Origin: a virus
DNA: 22,186 bases
Reading direction: 5' to 3' (one strand)
Virus record (IMG/VR): IMGVR_UViG_3300033149_004376
Coordinates: 1 to 22,186 of that record
The notes below the pieces were generated by a model. The model saw only the letters and a list, made by a program, of their open reading frames with translations. It made no database searches and had not been told where the DNA came from. The translations under genes were made by a program, and so were the position numbers. How positions within the stretch are numbered: position 1 is the first letter of the stretch; each line of letters begins with the position of its first letter. Shown here in pieces: positions 1 through 5,286 of this stretch.

Positions 1-51
1 CTTTTGGTCGTAAAGGGGGGTACGAGTAAAAATGTTTCGCCAACACCACAT

Positions 52-69
52 TGTTTATGAGAATAAACA
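52..69. promoter_or_regulatory. Perfect dyad upstream of sigma-54 promoter 1
   Basis: TGTTTAT-GAGA-ATAAACA is a perfect 7-bp inverted repeat. Its left arm starts 70 bp before the GG of the -24 element at 122. A related half-site pair (TGTTTAT...AAACA) lies 90 bp before the GG of the second sigma-54 promoter. That position and symmetry fit an upstream activator site for a bacterial enhancer-binding protein. The binding function is inferred. Confidence 0.5.
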
Positions 70-99
70 CGAAAAGCTCTTAAACCCCCCTTCGTGATA
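70..99 (+). promoter_or_regulatory. Weak ECF-type promoter-like match
   Basis: CGAAAA, 17 bp, then CGTGATA. It keeps the spacing and half of the bases of the TGAAAC-N17-CGTCATA family seen at 860, 2582, 11647, 19905 and 19966, and has the C-rich spacer end followed by TT. It lies just upstream of the sigma-54 promoter, so the first unit may have tandem promoters. It is degenerate and may be chance. Confidence 0.3.
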
Positions 100-120
100 T
101 CGTCGTGGGGGTATGTAAAC

Positions 121-135
121 TGGCACGCGATTTGC
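121..135 (+). promoter_or_regulatory. Sigma-54 (RpoN) promoter 1
   Basis: TGGCACGCGATTTGC matches the -24/-12 consensus TGGCAC-N5-TTGC exactly, with 10 bp between the GG and the GC. Predicted start of transcription is about 147. It shares GGGGTAT upstream and a T-run downstream with the promoter at 2197. It would drive the gene at 207. Sigma-54 promoters need an activator ATPase, which is not seen in this window. Confidence 0.8.
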
Positions 136-155
136 GGTTTTTTTTTATGAGTACA

Positions 156-171
156 GGGGCCACATGGCTCC
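156..171 (+). other. 5' leader hairpin of sigma-54 transcript 1
   Basis: GGGGCC-ACAT-GGCTCC can pair over 6 bp (one G-U) starting about 9 nt after the predicted transcription start. The second sigma-54 transcript also opens with a 6-bp hairpin. A role in mRNA stability is inferred. Confidence 0.35.
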
Positions 172-206
172 GACGCAAACAAAACGACGTACGAAAGGAC
201 GAAACC

Positions 207-494
207 ATGAACGAAAACGAGGCAGTAAGATTAAACAACGCAGCGAGCGAAGCTTGGTATTGGGCTGCAATGATGTTCGAAGAGCATACCAGCGATTTCG
301 GACCAAGAGCTTTCCGACTAAGTGCTGCATTTGCTCATGCTGCAAGAAACAGAAACACCAGTCTTGAAGTGGTAGAAGAAGCGATACTTCTAACAAGTGA
401 TTTCAACGGCATAGCAGGAAAAAACTACTATCCGGAGGATGAAGCAACGTTGGTTTACTCCGCGATGGAAATAACCAAAAGACTGATGAATTAA
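207..494 (+). CDS. Hypothetical protein, first gene of sigma-54 unit 1
   Basis: A 95-aa soluble, Ala-rich, mostly helical-looking protein with no recognised motif. The frame stays open back to an ATG at 105, but that start would lie upstream of the sigma-54 promoter. The ATG at 207 has an AAAGGA ribosome site 8-9 nt before it and lies within the predicted transcript, so it is chosen here. It is the first gene after promoter 121-135 and is followed 25 nt later by the gene at 520, probably on the same mRNA. Regulation by sigma-54 plus a host or phage activator is inferred from the promoter. The function is unknown. Confidence 0.75.
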   Translation: MNENEAVRLNNAASEAWYWAAMMFEEHTSDFGPRAFRLSAAFAHAARNRNTSLEVVEEAILLTSDFNGIAGKNYYPEDEATLVYSAMEITKRLMN

Positions 495-519
495 TAAAAG
501 ACAGAAAGGAGAAAGACAA

Positions 520-906
520 ATGTTTGTACTACGAAAACAAGAATTTAAGTCTAAACCGGAAATCCTTCTTTTCGACAACAAAATAGCAGCCGAATTCTAC
601 CTGCGAAAGGTACATGGTGACATTGTGACTGATGACAAGATAAACCAACTAATTGAAAACTCAAGGGACACCAAAATAGAAGAGACAATGTACATCGTCG
701 GACCAGAAGTGATTGATTTTAGGGTCACCGAACAGCCGGAACCGGTAATAACAAACGCAGACGAGTTGGAGTTTTTCCGAGACGTGGTTGGCGGTAAGAT
801 TTGGGATGTGTACGCCGAATGGATGAATGAACGCGTCCAGAGCCACATCGAAGAGGTCATGAAACAGAATTTTCATCCCATTCGTCATATAGACGAAGGC
901 CAGTAA
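520..906 (+). CDS. Hypothetical protein
   Basis: A 128-aa protein of mixed alpha/beta character and acidic C-terminal half, with no recognised family. The start ATG has a strong AAAGGAG ribosome site 8 nt upstream. It follows the gene at 207 by 25 nt and precedes the DUF932-type gene by 1 nt, so the three look like one unit. The last 16 codons double as an ECF-type promoter (860-889), so the C-terminal residues may be shaped by promoter constraint as much as by protein function. Expression of the frame is well supported by spacing and ribosome site; its role is unknown. Confidence 0.75.
   Translation: MFVLRKQEFKSKPEILLFDNKIAAEFYLRKVHGDIVTDDKINQLIENSRDTKIEETMYIVGPEVIDFRVTEQPEPVITNADELEFFRDVVGGKIWDVYAEWMNERVQSHIEEVMKQNFHPIRHIDEGQ
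860..889 (+). promoter_or_regulatory. ECF-type promoter inside gene 3' end
   Basis: TGAAAC at 860-865, 17 bp, CGTCATA at 883-889. It belongs to the family of near-identical elements at 2582, 11647, 19905 and 19966. It lies in the last codons of the gene at 520 and 18 nt before the ATG at 908, so it would give the DUF932-type gene its own short-leader transcript. ECF sigma promoters typically have GAAC/AAAC at -35 and CGTC at -10. Confidence 0.6.
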
Positions 907-907
907 G

Positions 908-1813
908 ATGTCGGGCGTTTGTCCCGACTCAAAGACAGACAACAACACAGCAACCGAAGTAATTAGCAAAAAGATCGAACACAACAAAGCCATACTGGAA
1001 TCGGAGCATGTCTGGGAAATCAACGACCGATTCAGCCATGTTAAGGCTCTCCCAATTAAAACACCGCTTGGAGACAGAACCGATTTCGCGATGGTGTATA
1101 GCAAAAACCCGGATGATGGTATTTGGACACCAACAAGACCTGTCTCTATCGACCGATACCAGCCCATTTCAACGGCAATGATAGTTGATGCTATTCGTGA
1201 CCGATTCAACGACGAAGCAACCACAATCAATGAAAAGGTCCGGTACGGAACCAGAACCACCAAGCAAGAAATTTCTCTTATTCTTGATCTACACACGGTT
1301 AAGATTAACGGCAAACCAAGAGATGCTGGAACCATTTTCACCGAATTGGGCGAGAAAACCAATAACGAAGACTTGTGGAGGCCGACAATCAGGGTTCGAA
1401 ACGCATATGATGGGACCAACGCTGCCTCAGTTTATGCCGGATGGTATCGAATGATTTGCAGCAATGGCCTTATTGTTCCAGCTTGGGAAGGATCGACGTT
1501 TAAGGCACAAAACATTCATACTGTTCACCAGATCGAGCATCTGGTTAATAGCATAGGTAAAATGACCTTTAATGTCACCAAGTTTAGAAAAGCTATGACA
1601 AAAATGATAAAGACGCCACTTAGCGACAAAGAAATAGAAGAATTGCAGAAGCTTTTGCCCAAGAATCACCGAGAAAAATTTCTCGAAGCTCCGCACTCGA
1701 ACACGTACGAAGTCCTCAGCTTTCTCACGTACTTGCAGTCTCATGAAATGTCTTTGGCTCGTGGACGCGTCGTTCAACCTATCATTAATGATTTGATGAA
1801 CAACGCTGCATAG
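908..1813 (+). CDS. DUF932 (TIGR03299-like) phage/plasmid protein
   Basis: A 301-aa protein resembling the DUF932 phage/plasmid family. The central segment around residues 170-195 has the characteristic pattern RMICSNGL, followed by a helical C-terminal half. Family members are common beside replication or early genes on phages and plasmids, and their biochemical role is not established. The start ATG follows a GAAGG site and is 1 nt after the previous stop. An ECF-type promoter ends 18 nt upstream. A complex pair of alternative hairpins (1820-1884) follows the stop and separates it from the gene at 1901. The family call rests on the SNGL region and length. Confidence 0.65.
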   Translation: MSGVCPDSKTDNNTATEVISKKIEHNKAILESEHVWEINDRFSHVKALPIKTPLGDRTDFAMVYSKNPDDGIWTPTRPVSIDRYQPISTAMIVDAIRDRFNDEATTINEKVRYGTRTTKQEISLILDLHTVKINGKPRDAGTIFTELGEKTNNEDLWRPTIRVRNAYDGTNAASVYAGWYRMICSNGLIVPAWEGSTFKAQNIHTVHQIEHLVNSIGKMTFNVTKFRKAMTKMIKTPLSDKEIEELQKLLPKNHREKFLEAPHSNTYEVLSFLTYLQSHEMSLARGRVVQPIINDLMNNAA

Positions 1814-1819
1814 CAAGAA

Positions 1820-1884
1820 AGCCGGAATTATCGGTTCCGGCTCATGTTCCGTCAGTGGGACGGAATGCGACACGGAACCGATAA
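1820..1884 (+). promoter_or_regulatory. Mutually exclusive RNA hairpins between genes
   Basis: Two structures compete for the same bases. Hairpin A pairs AGCCGGAA (1820-1827) with TTCCGGCT (1835-1842). Hairpin B pairs TTATCGGTTCCG (1828-1839) with CGGAACCGATAA (1873-1884) and encloses a second stem, TTCCGTC (1847-1853) with GACGGAA (1859-1865), across matched 7-nt internal loops. All stems are perfect. There is no T-run after either, so this looks more like a processing, stability or switching element than a terminator. Confidence 0.5.
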
Positions 1885-1900
1885 GTGAAAGGGCAAAACT

Positions 1901-2107
1901 ATGGATGAAAGAATGAAGGAAATGTTGGAATCGGTAATTGATATGTGTGGAGTGAAAGAAACTTTAGAGGCAATGGGTGACATCTGCCATGAGAAAGCAA
2001 CACATATCAAGGTTAGTTATGGGGATCAAGCTCTTTCCGACGTATGGGACATAACCGGAACGTGGATTAAAGGAATGGCATCTCAGGCTGGAGACAAATT
2101 ACCTTAA
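1901..2107 (+). CDS. Hypothetical small protein
   Basis: A 68-aa Met-rich protein with no recognised domain. It is probably helical in its first 30 residues. The start ATG follows GAAAGGG with suitable spacing. It is separated from the DUF932-type gene by the alternative hairpins at 1820-1884, so it may be expressed by read-through from upstream and tuned by that structure. No own promoter was seen between the hairpin and the ATG. The function is unknown. Confidence 0.65.
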   Translation: MDERMKEMLESVIDMCGVKETLEAMGDICHEKATHIKVSYGDQALSDVWDITGTWIKGMASQAGDKLP

Positions 2108-2159
2108 TGTTTATTGACGGAAACATGTGTTGTATTTTGTAAACGTGACATCATGTCAC
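2107..2159. promoter_or_regulatory. Two dyads upstream of sigma-54 promoter 2
   Basis: ATGTTT-N8-AAACAT (2107-2126) and GTGACA-TCA-TGTCAC (2145-2159) are perfect inverted repeats. The first contains the TGTTTAT half-site also present at 52-58. The half-site starts 90 bp before the -24 GG, against 70 bp at promoter 1: a 20-bp difference, close to two helical turns. Both are candidate activator or repressor sites. The region 2108-2275 holds no gene. Confidence 0.5.
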
Positions 2160-2196
2160 ATCTTAAAGGAGAATCTTTTCTTGGGGTATCTCAAAT

Positions 2197-2211
2197 TGGC
2201 ACGTGATTTGC
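2197..2211 (+). promoter_or_regulatory. Sigma-54 (RpoN) promoter 2
   Basis: TGGCACGTGATTTGC matches TGGCAC-N5-TTGC exactly, with GG at 2198-2199 and GC at 2210-2211. Predicted transcription start is about 2223. It is flanked by GGGGTAT upstream and a T-run downstream, like promoter 1, so the two are probably duplicates or under common selection. It would drive the gene at 2276. Confidence 0.82.
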
Positions 2212-2226
2212 AATTTTTTAGGTAGA

Positions 2227-2242
2227 GGCGATAATGATCGCC
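2227..2242 (+). other. 5' leader hairpin of sigma-54 transcript 2
   Basis: GGCGAT-AATG-ATCGCC is a perfect 6-bp stem with a 4-nt loop, starting about 5 nt after the predicted transcription start and well before the ribosome site. It parallels the hairpin at 156-171. Confidence 0.4.
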
Positions 2243-2275
2243 GGTCAACAGTACCAAATATAAGGAGACAGACCA

Positions 2276-2572
2276 ATGACAGACGAACAACGGGCCAAAC
2301 AATGGAGAAAACGAGCCGAGACATTTGACAGTTTCGCGGAGCTTGGAATCGGAAATGGTCAGCTATGCCAAGTCCTCTGTTATCAAATCGCAGCATCATA
2401 TAGTGACAATTCTGGTGAATGGAATACATTGTACAACCGATTAAACTTCTTAATAGAACAGGTCAAACGTGGCGGGTATATGACAAGTTTTTCCCTTGCA
2501 ATAGAGAGATTAGTTGAAACAGATAGTAGATGGGATGGATTTAATCCGGACTGGAGAAAAGTCTATTCCTGA
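2276..2572 (+). CDS. Hypothetical protein, first gene of sigma-54 unit 2
   Basis: A 98-aa soluble protein of mixed charge with a Trp-rich C-terminus; no family recognised. The start ATG has a clear AAGGAGA ribosome site 8-9 nt upstream. It is the first gene after sigma-54 promoter 2 (2197-2211), with a leader of about 50 nt that begins with a perfect hairpin. It ends 9 nt before an ECF-type promoter that serves the next gene, so it may be the only protein made from the sigma-54 transcript unless there is read-through. It shows no clear sequence similarity to the gene at 207, the product of the other sigma-54 unit. Confidence 0.75.
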   Translation: MTDEQRAKQWRKRAETFDSFAELGIGNGQLCQVLCYQIAASYSDNSGEWNTLYNRLNFLIEQVKRGGYMTSFSLAIERLVETDSRWDGFNPDWRKVYS

Positions 2573-2581
2573 TCATAGGCA

Positions 2582-2611
2582 TGAAACCGAATCTGAATCC
2601 CGTTCGTCATA
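2582..2611 (+). promoter_or_regulatory. ECF-type promoter
   Basis: TGAAAC (2582-2587), 17 bp, CGTCATA (2605-2611). Its spacer shares CGAAT at the start and CCGTT at the end with other family copies. It lies between genes and 47 nt upstream of the ATG at 2659. The frame of the downstream gene stays open back to an ATG at 2581, which falls on this element and is therefore not a likely start. Confidence 0.65.
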
Positions 2612-2658
2612 AATATGACGTAGTTAAACCAATAACATCTAATAAGGAGAACCTGAAA

Positions 2659-2832
2659 ATGGCAGCAAAAGAACACAAGATTAAGATGAGTATCGACAAG
2701 ACGTGTAAGGCATCGGTTCGGTACGCAAATCCGGAAAGTGACGTTGCAACTAACGTTTACATTTCGAACAGTGCCCTTGAACAGATGGGCAATCCGGAGA
2801 AAATCGAAGTTACCATTAAAGCGGCCAAGTAG
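2659..2832 (+). CDS. Hypothetical small basic protein
   Basis: A 57-aa Lys-rich protein of beta-strand character, with alternating hydrophobic residues and no recognised family. The start is placed at 2659, where AAGGAGAACC precedes the ATG, and not at the in-frame ATG at 2581, which lies inside the ECF-type promoter. The same ribosome-site sequence, AAGGAGAACC, precedes the gene at 2919. It is transcribed from the promoter at 2582-2611 and is followed by a small hairpin with a TTTT tail at 2866-2887. The function is unknown; small size and basic charge leave open a nucleic-acid-binding or host-modulating role. Confidence 0.7.
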   Translation: MAAKEHKIKMSIDKTCKASVRYANPESDVATNVYISNSALEQMGNPEKIEVTIKAAK

Positions 2833-2865
2833 TACGGGTCGAACAGTAAGTCACGGAGCGGTGAT

Positions 2866-2887
2866 TGGAGCATGGAAGCTCCATTTT
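2866..2887 (+). terminator. Weak terminator or attenuator hairpin
   Basis: TGGAGC-ATGGAA-GCTCCA followed by TTTT. The 6-bp stem and short T-run suggest partial termination between the genes at 2659 and 2919. It is weak on both criteria. Confidence 0.35.
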
Positions 2888-2918
2888 CAAGAACCAATTT
2901 TTCTAAGGAGAACCAAGA

Positions 2919-3416
2919 ATGAATGTCAGCGACAAGTTAATGAAACTGGACAAGTTACCGAAGCTGAAACCAAGAACAGCAGCAAAGGGCAGCAAACGTC
3001 GTCGGGTTTGCAAAGGAAACCGCAACGATGCGATATCCGAAGCATTGGAAAAGTGCAGATCAGTGTCCGAAGTTGCTACCCTTGGAATACGTTTTGGCCT
3101 CACGGAAGCTGATATGCTCGAAAGAGCAAAGAAATCTTCCGGATTCGGTCAATTTCGTATGACAGTGGGAAATCTCTGCCGAGGTGTTGCTTCTCGCCTC
3201 ACGCAATGCAAGGAAAGAGGCGTAAAAGTCAAACCGGCAGACGTAGCCTATGCCACCGTTGCGGCAGCTTGCAAGGCGAAACAGCCGAAGAAAGCGGAAA
3301 CAAAGAAGAAAACCAAGGAAACCAAGGAAACCAAGGAAACCAAAGAAACCAAAGAAACCAAAGAAACCAAGAAAACCAAGAAAACCAAGAAAACCAAGAA
3401 AACCAAGAAGAGTTAA
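2919..3416 (+). CDS. Lys/Thr-rich protein with KET/KKT repeat tail
   Basis: A 165-aa, strongly basic protein. Residues 1-45 are Lys/Arg-rich, residues 46-120 look like a compact helical domain, and from about residue 125 the chain is a tripeptide-like repeat of K-E-T and then K-K-T ending in KKS. The tail resembles histone-H1-like or nucleoid-type basic tails, so DNA or RNA binding is plausible but not shown. The start has the same AAGGAGAACC ribosome site as the gene before it. A strong terminator follows the stop by 17 nt, so this is the last gene of its unit. The repeat tract is likely to vary in length between relatives. Confidence 0.7.
   Translation: MNVSDKLMKLDKLPKLKPRTAAKGSKRRRVCKGNRNDAISEALEKCRSVSEVATLGIRFGLTEADMLERAKKSSGFGQFRMTVGNLCRGVASRLTQCKERGVKVKPADVAYATVAAACKAKQPKKAETKKKTKETKETKETKETKETKETKKTKKTKKTKKTKKS
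3311..3411 (+). repeat. 9-bp coding tandem repeat in three homogenised blocks
   Basis: Units of ACCAAGGAA, then ACCAAAGAA, then ACCAAGAAA follow in blocks of about three, three and four copies. Each block is internally identical, which suggests recent slippage within blocks. The tract encodes the KET/KKT tail of the protein at 2919. Confidence 0.85.
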
Positions 3417-3432
3417 AAAGTAACAAAACGGG

Positions 3433-3492
3433 AAGGCGTTCTCATTTCCAACACATCACTACGTCTCAACAGAACGCCTTTCTTTTTTTTTA
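3433..3492 (+). terminator. Rho-independent terminator
   Basis: AAGGCGTTCT (3433-3442) pairs perfectly with AGAACGCCTT (3471-3480), with a 28-nt loop, followed by TTCTTTTTTTTT-type sequence. It ends the + strand unit before the methyltransferase gene. Confidence 0.8.
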
Positions 3493-3516
3493 ATACTGAT
3501 GAGAGAAGGGAATAAA

Positions 3517-4023
3517 ATGTCTAAGATTTATAAAACTATTTTAGCTGACCCCCCATGGAAATATGGGAAAGGATGGGGATGGGGTGCAGGAAAATACTAT
3601 TCGCTTATGTCTTTTGATGACATAAAAAACCTAAAGGTTCCTTCTGCTGAGAATGCTCACTTATATTTATGGGTTCCTAATGGAATAATTCAAAAAGGTT
3701 TAGATGTTATGAAAGCCTGGGGCTTTACTTATAAAACTGTTATTACTTGGGCTAAAACTCGTTCAATTTTTGGATATTATTTCAAAGGACAAACAGAGCA
3801 ACTGCTGTTTGGAGTTAAGGGAAAACTCCCCCCAAAAGATAGGTGTCAAACAACTTTGTTAATAGCAAAGAATAGAAAGCATTCTCAGAAGCCAGAAGAA
3901 ATGTACTCAAAAATTGAAGCCGTTTCTATAGGGCCTTACTTGGAATTGTTTGCTCGGCATAAACGAGAAGGTTGGGATGTTTGGGGCGATGAAGTAGAAA
4001 ATAGTATAAGGATTGTATCTTGA
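3517..4023 (+). CDS. MT-A70 family DNA N6-adenine methyltransferase
   Basis: A 168-aa protein with the catalytic DPPW motif at residues 11-14 and the rest of a short MT-A70-like fold: YLWVPN around residue 50, WAKT and the C-terminal HSQKPEE segment. It would transfer a methyl group from SAM to adenine N6 in DNA and may protect phage DNA from restriction. An upstream in-frame ATG at 3499 has no ribosome site, whereas 3517 is preceded by AGAAGGG. The gene is more AT-rich than its left neighbours, which suggests separate acquisition. If the phage genome carries 2-aminoadenine, as PurZ suggests, the substrate is puzzling. The length is normal for short phage members. Confidence 0.85.
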   Translation: MSKIYKTILADPPWKYGKGWGWGAGKYYSLMSFDDIKNLKVPSAENAHLYLWVPNGIIQKGLDVMKAWGFTYKTVITWAKTRSIFGYYFKGQTEQLLFGVKGKLPPKDRCQTTLLIAKNRKHSQKPEEMYSKIEAVSIGPYLELFARHKREGWDVWGDEVENSIRIVS

Positions 4024-4039
4024 TGTATTAGAATACATC
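4022..4039. promoter_or_regulatory. Perfect 18-bp dyad upstream of sigma-like gene
   Basis: GATGTATT-AG-AATACATC is a perfect 8-bp inverted repeat that begins at the methyltransferase stop codon and lies about 42 bp before the ATG at 4081. Its symmetry and position suit a repressor or activator site controlling the sigma-like gene. Confidence 0.45.
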
Positions 4040-4080
4040 GCATCATTAAAGATGAAGTTGGGGATGGTGGAAGCACAATT

Positions 4081-4683
4081 ATGGAGTTTAAGGATATATA
4101 CCTCAAGTACGGACCTCAAGTATGGCGAATTGCTAAACGATACGATGTTGGATTCGGTATTTGGGACGCCGATGATTTGTATCAGCAAACACTAATTCAT
4201 CTTTACGCCGGTTTCGATAGTGGAGTAATTGGTGACAATGAAAAAATAGTGACAAGCTATATTATCAGTTGCATTATTGACATTTTACGTGTTGAACGAT
4301 ATCGAGAAATGTTAAGTCTTGACTCTATGCAACAGAGGCAAAAGGAACGAGCAGAACCGGTTTCGATAAGAACGTACGAACAATATAAAGCTGAAGTTGA
4401 AAATCTCAAAACGTCCCTTGCGGAAAAATTACCGGAAATAATCTTCGAAACGATTTGGGAAATTATGTTTCCCCGCGAAGAAACGGTACAAAGAGCAATC
4501 ATAGAAAACTTAGAAGCATCGAAGGACAAGACAAGACTGAGGATGAATGTTAGAAAAGCAAAAGTGACGGGGAAACACGTACGGGATACGTTAGGTATTA
4601 GTAAAGCAACTCTATCGAGGAGATTACAGCAAGCACGAGAAATTCTTGGAGGATATTATTATGAAGAAGAAAATCAAGCATAA
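4081..4683 (+). CDS. Sigma-70-like (ECF-type) RNA polymerase sigma factor
   Basis: A 200-aa protein with two-domain sigma architecture. Residues 6-75 resemble region 2, with YGPQVWRIAKRY followed by DADDLYQQTLIHLY. Residues 160-190 form a region-4-like helix-turn-helix (VRDTLGISKATLSRRLQQA). It should bind host core RNA polymerase and direct it to phage promoters. The TGAAAC-N17-CGTCATA elements in this window are the obvious candidate targets. The start follows a weak GGTGG site. The 3' end overlaps the next gene by 23 nt, which holds that gene's GGAGG ribosome site. The linker is longer than in minimal ECF factors. It is divergent, so an alternative is a sigma-fold DNA-binding regulator. 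Confidence 0.65.
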   Translation: MEFKDIYLKYGPQVWRIAKRYDVGFGIWDADDLYQQTLIHLYAGFDSGVIGDNEKIVTSYIISCIIDILRVERYREMLSLDSMQQRQKERAEPVSIRTYEQYKAEVENLKTSLAEKLPEIIFETIWEIMFPREETVQRAIIENLEASKDKTRLRMNVRKAKVTGKHVRDTLGISKATLSRRLQQAREILGGYYYEEENQA

Positions 4684-5122
4684 GAAGGTCAAGCATAAGA
4701 AGGTCAAGCATAAGAAGGTCAAGCAAGTAAATGCTAAACGTTGCGATGTCCCAGATTGTAACCGGTCCTTTTCTGTTGGATGGAAAGCATCGTCAACGAA
4801 ATATAAATCAATAGGAAATCCGTACAAGAGAGTTTGCACATATCATTTCAACAAGCATATAGACCCGGATGATGATTTTTCACTTCATGAAATTTTCGGT
4901 TGTTTGCATCTTGGTGTAGATTGTGATCGATTTGGATTTCCGAAAGCTCCAGATGTGGAGGAAATGGCTAAACTGTCAGAGGAATTAGCAGAGAAGGAAA
5001 AGGATATAACAAAAAAGAAAATAGGAGTGAATATTAAAAAAGAAGCAGCGAAAAAGGAAAATAGACGATTCGCATCACCAATAAATGATGTTGCAGATGA
5101 AATCCTGAAAGGTTTTCTATGA
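4661..5122 (+). CDS. Lys-rich protein with KHKKV repeats and Cys/His cluster
   Basis: A 153-aa basic protein. The N-terminus carries three perfect copies of the pentapeptide KHKKV. Residues 25-85 hold several Cys and His residues (CDVPDC, CTYHF, CLHLGVDC) that could bind zinc, and the C-terminal third is charged and likely coiled-coil. The start at 4661 has GGAGG 8 nt upstream; an in-frame TTG at 4646 would place that site inside the gene. It overlaps the sigma-like gene by 23 nt, so the two are probably co-translated. It may act with the sigma factor or bind nucleic acid, but no family was recognised. Confidence 0.7.
   Translation: MKKKIKHKKVKHKKVKHKKVKQVNAKRCDVPDCNRSFSVGWKASSTKYKSIGNPYKRVCTYHFNKHIDPDDDFSLHEIFGCLHLGVDCDRFGFPKAPDVEEMAKLSEELAEKEKDITKKKIGVNIKKEAAKKENRRFASPINDVADEILKGFL
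4676..4720 (+). repeat. Three perfect 15-bp tandem repeats
   Basis: AAGCATAAGAAGGTC occurs three times without mismatch, in frame with the gene at 4661, and encodes KHKKV each time. The perfect identity suggests recent expansion. Confidence 0.9.
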
Positions 5123-5286
5123 AACGAAACAAAAGACAACGCAGAAAATACATATTGTTTTGGATAATAATAATCTTGATTTTCCTAATGGCATCAAGTT
5201 TAGGTGTTTTCATTGCTTTAGAATCTCTTTTATCCACCAAAACTTTTGCAATCAACGTAGATATCCTGCATTCTACTCAGTCTTAG
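5119..5286 (+). CDS. Small single-pass membrane protein (55 aa)
   Basis: A 55-codon frame that starts in an ATGA overlap with the stop of the gene at 4661. It has a very basic N-terminus (MKRNKRQRRK), then about 26 hydrophobic residues around FWIIIILIFL, then a short polar tail. This is the layout of a membrane protein with a cytoplasmic N-terminus. The 4-nt overlap supports translational coupling. It ends 57 nt inside the 3' end of the convergent primase gene. It could be a host-membrane modifier or a small holin-like protein; nothing decides this. There is no visible + strand terminator after it. Confidence 0.6.
   Translation: MKRNKRQRRKYILFWIIIILIFLMASSLGVFIALESLLSTKTFAINVDILHSTQS

Noticed and set aside
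105-206. N-terminal extension of the first + strand gene back to ATG 105
   Set aside because: It would start upstream of the sigma-54 promoter and has no ribosome site; ATG 207 has one.
661-1419. Long 252-codon - strand frame
   Set aside because: It lies opposite the well-supported genes at 520 and 908, has no ribosome site, and its protein shows no family pattern.
3311-3411. Short regular repeats considered as a CRISPR array
   Set aside because: The 9-bp units have no spacers and are in frame with a coding sequence.
4624-4839. - strand frame with repeated LTFLC units
   Set aside because: It is the reverse reading of the KHKKV tandem repeats, with no start signals.
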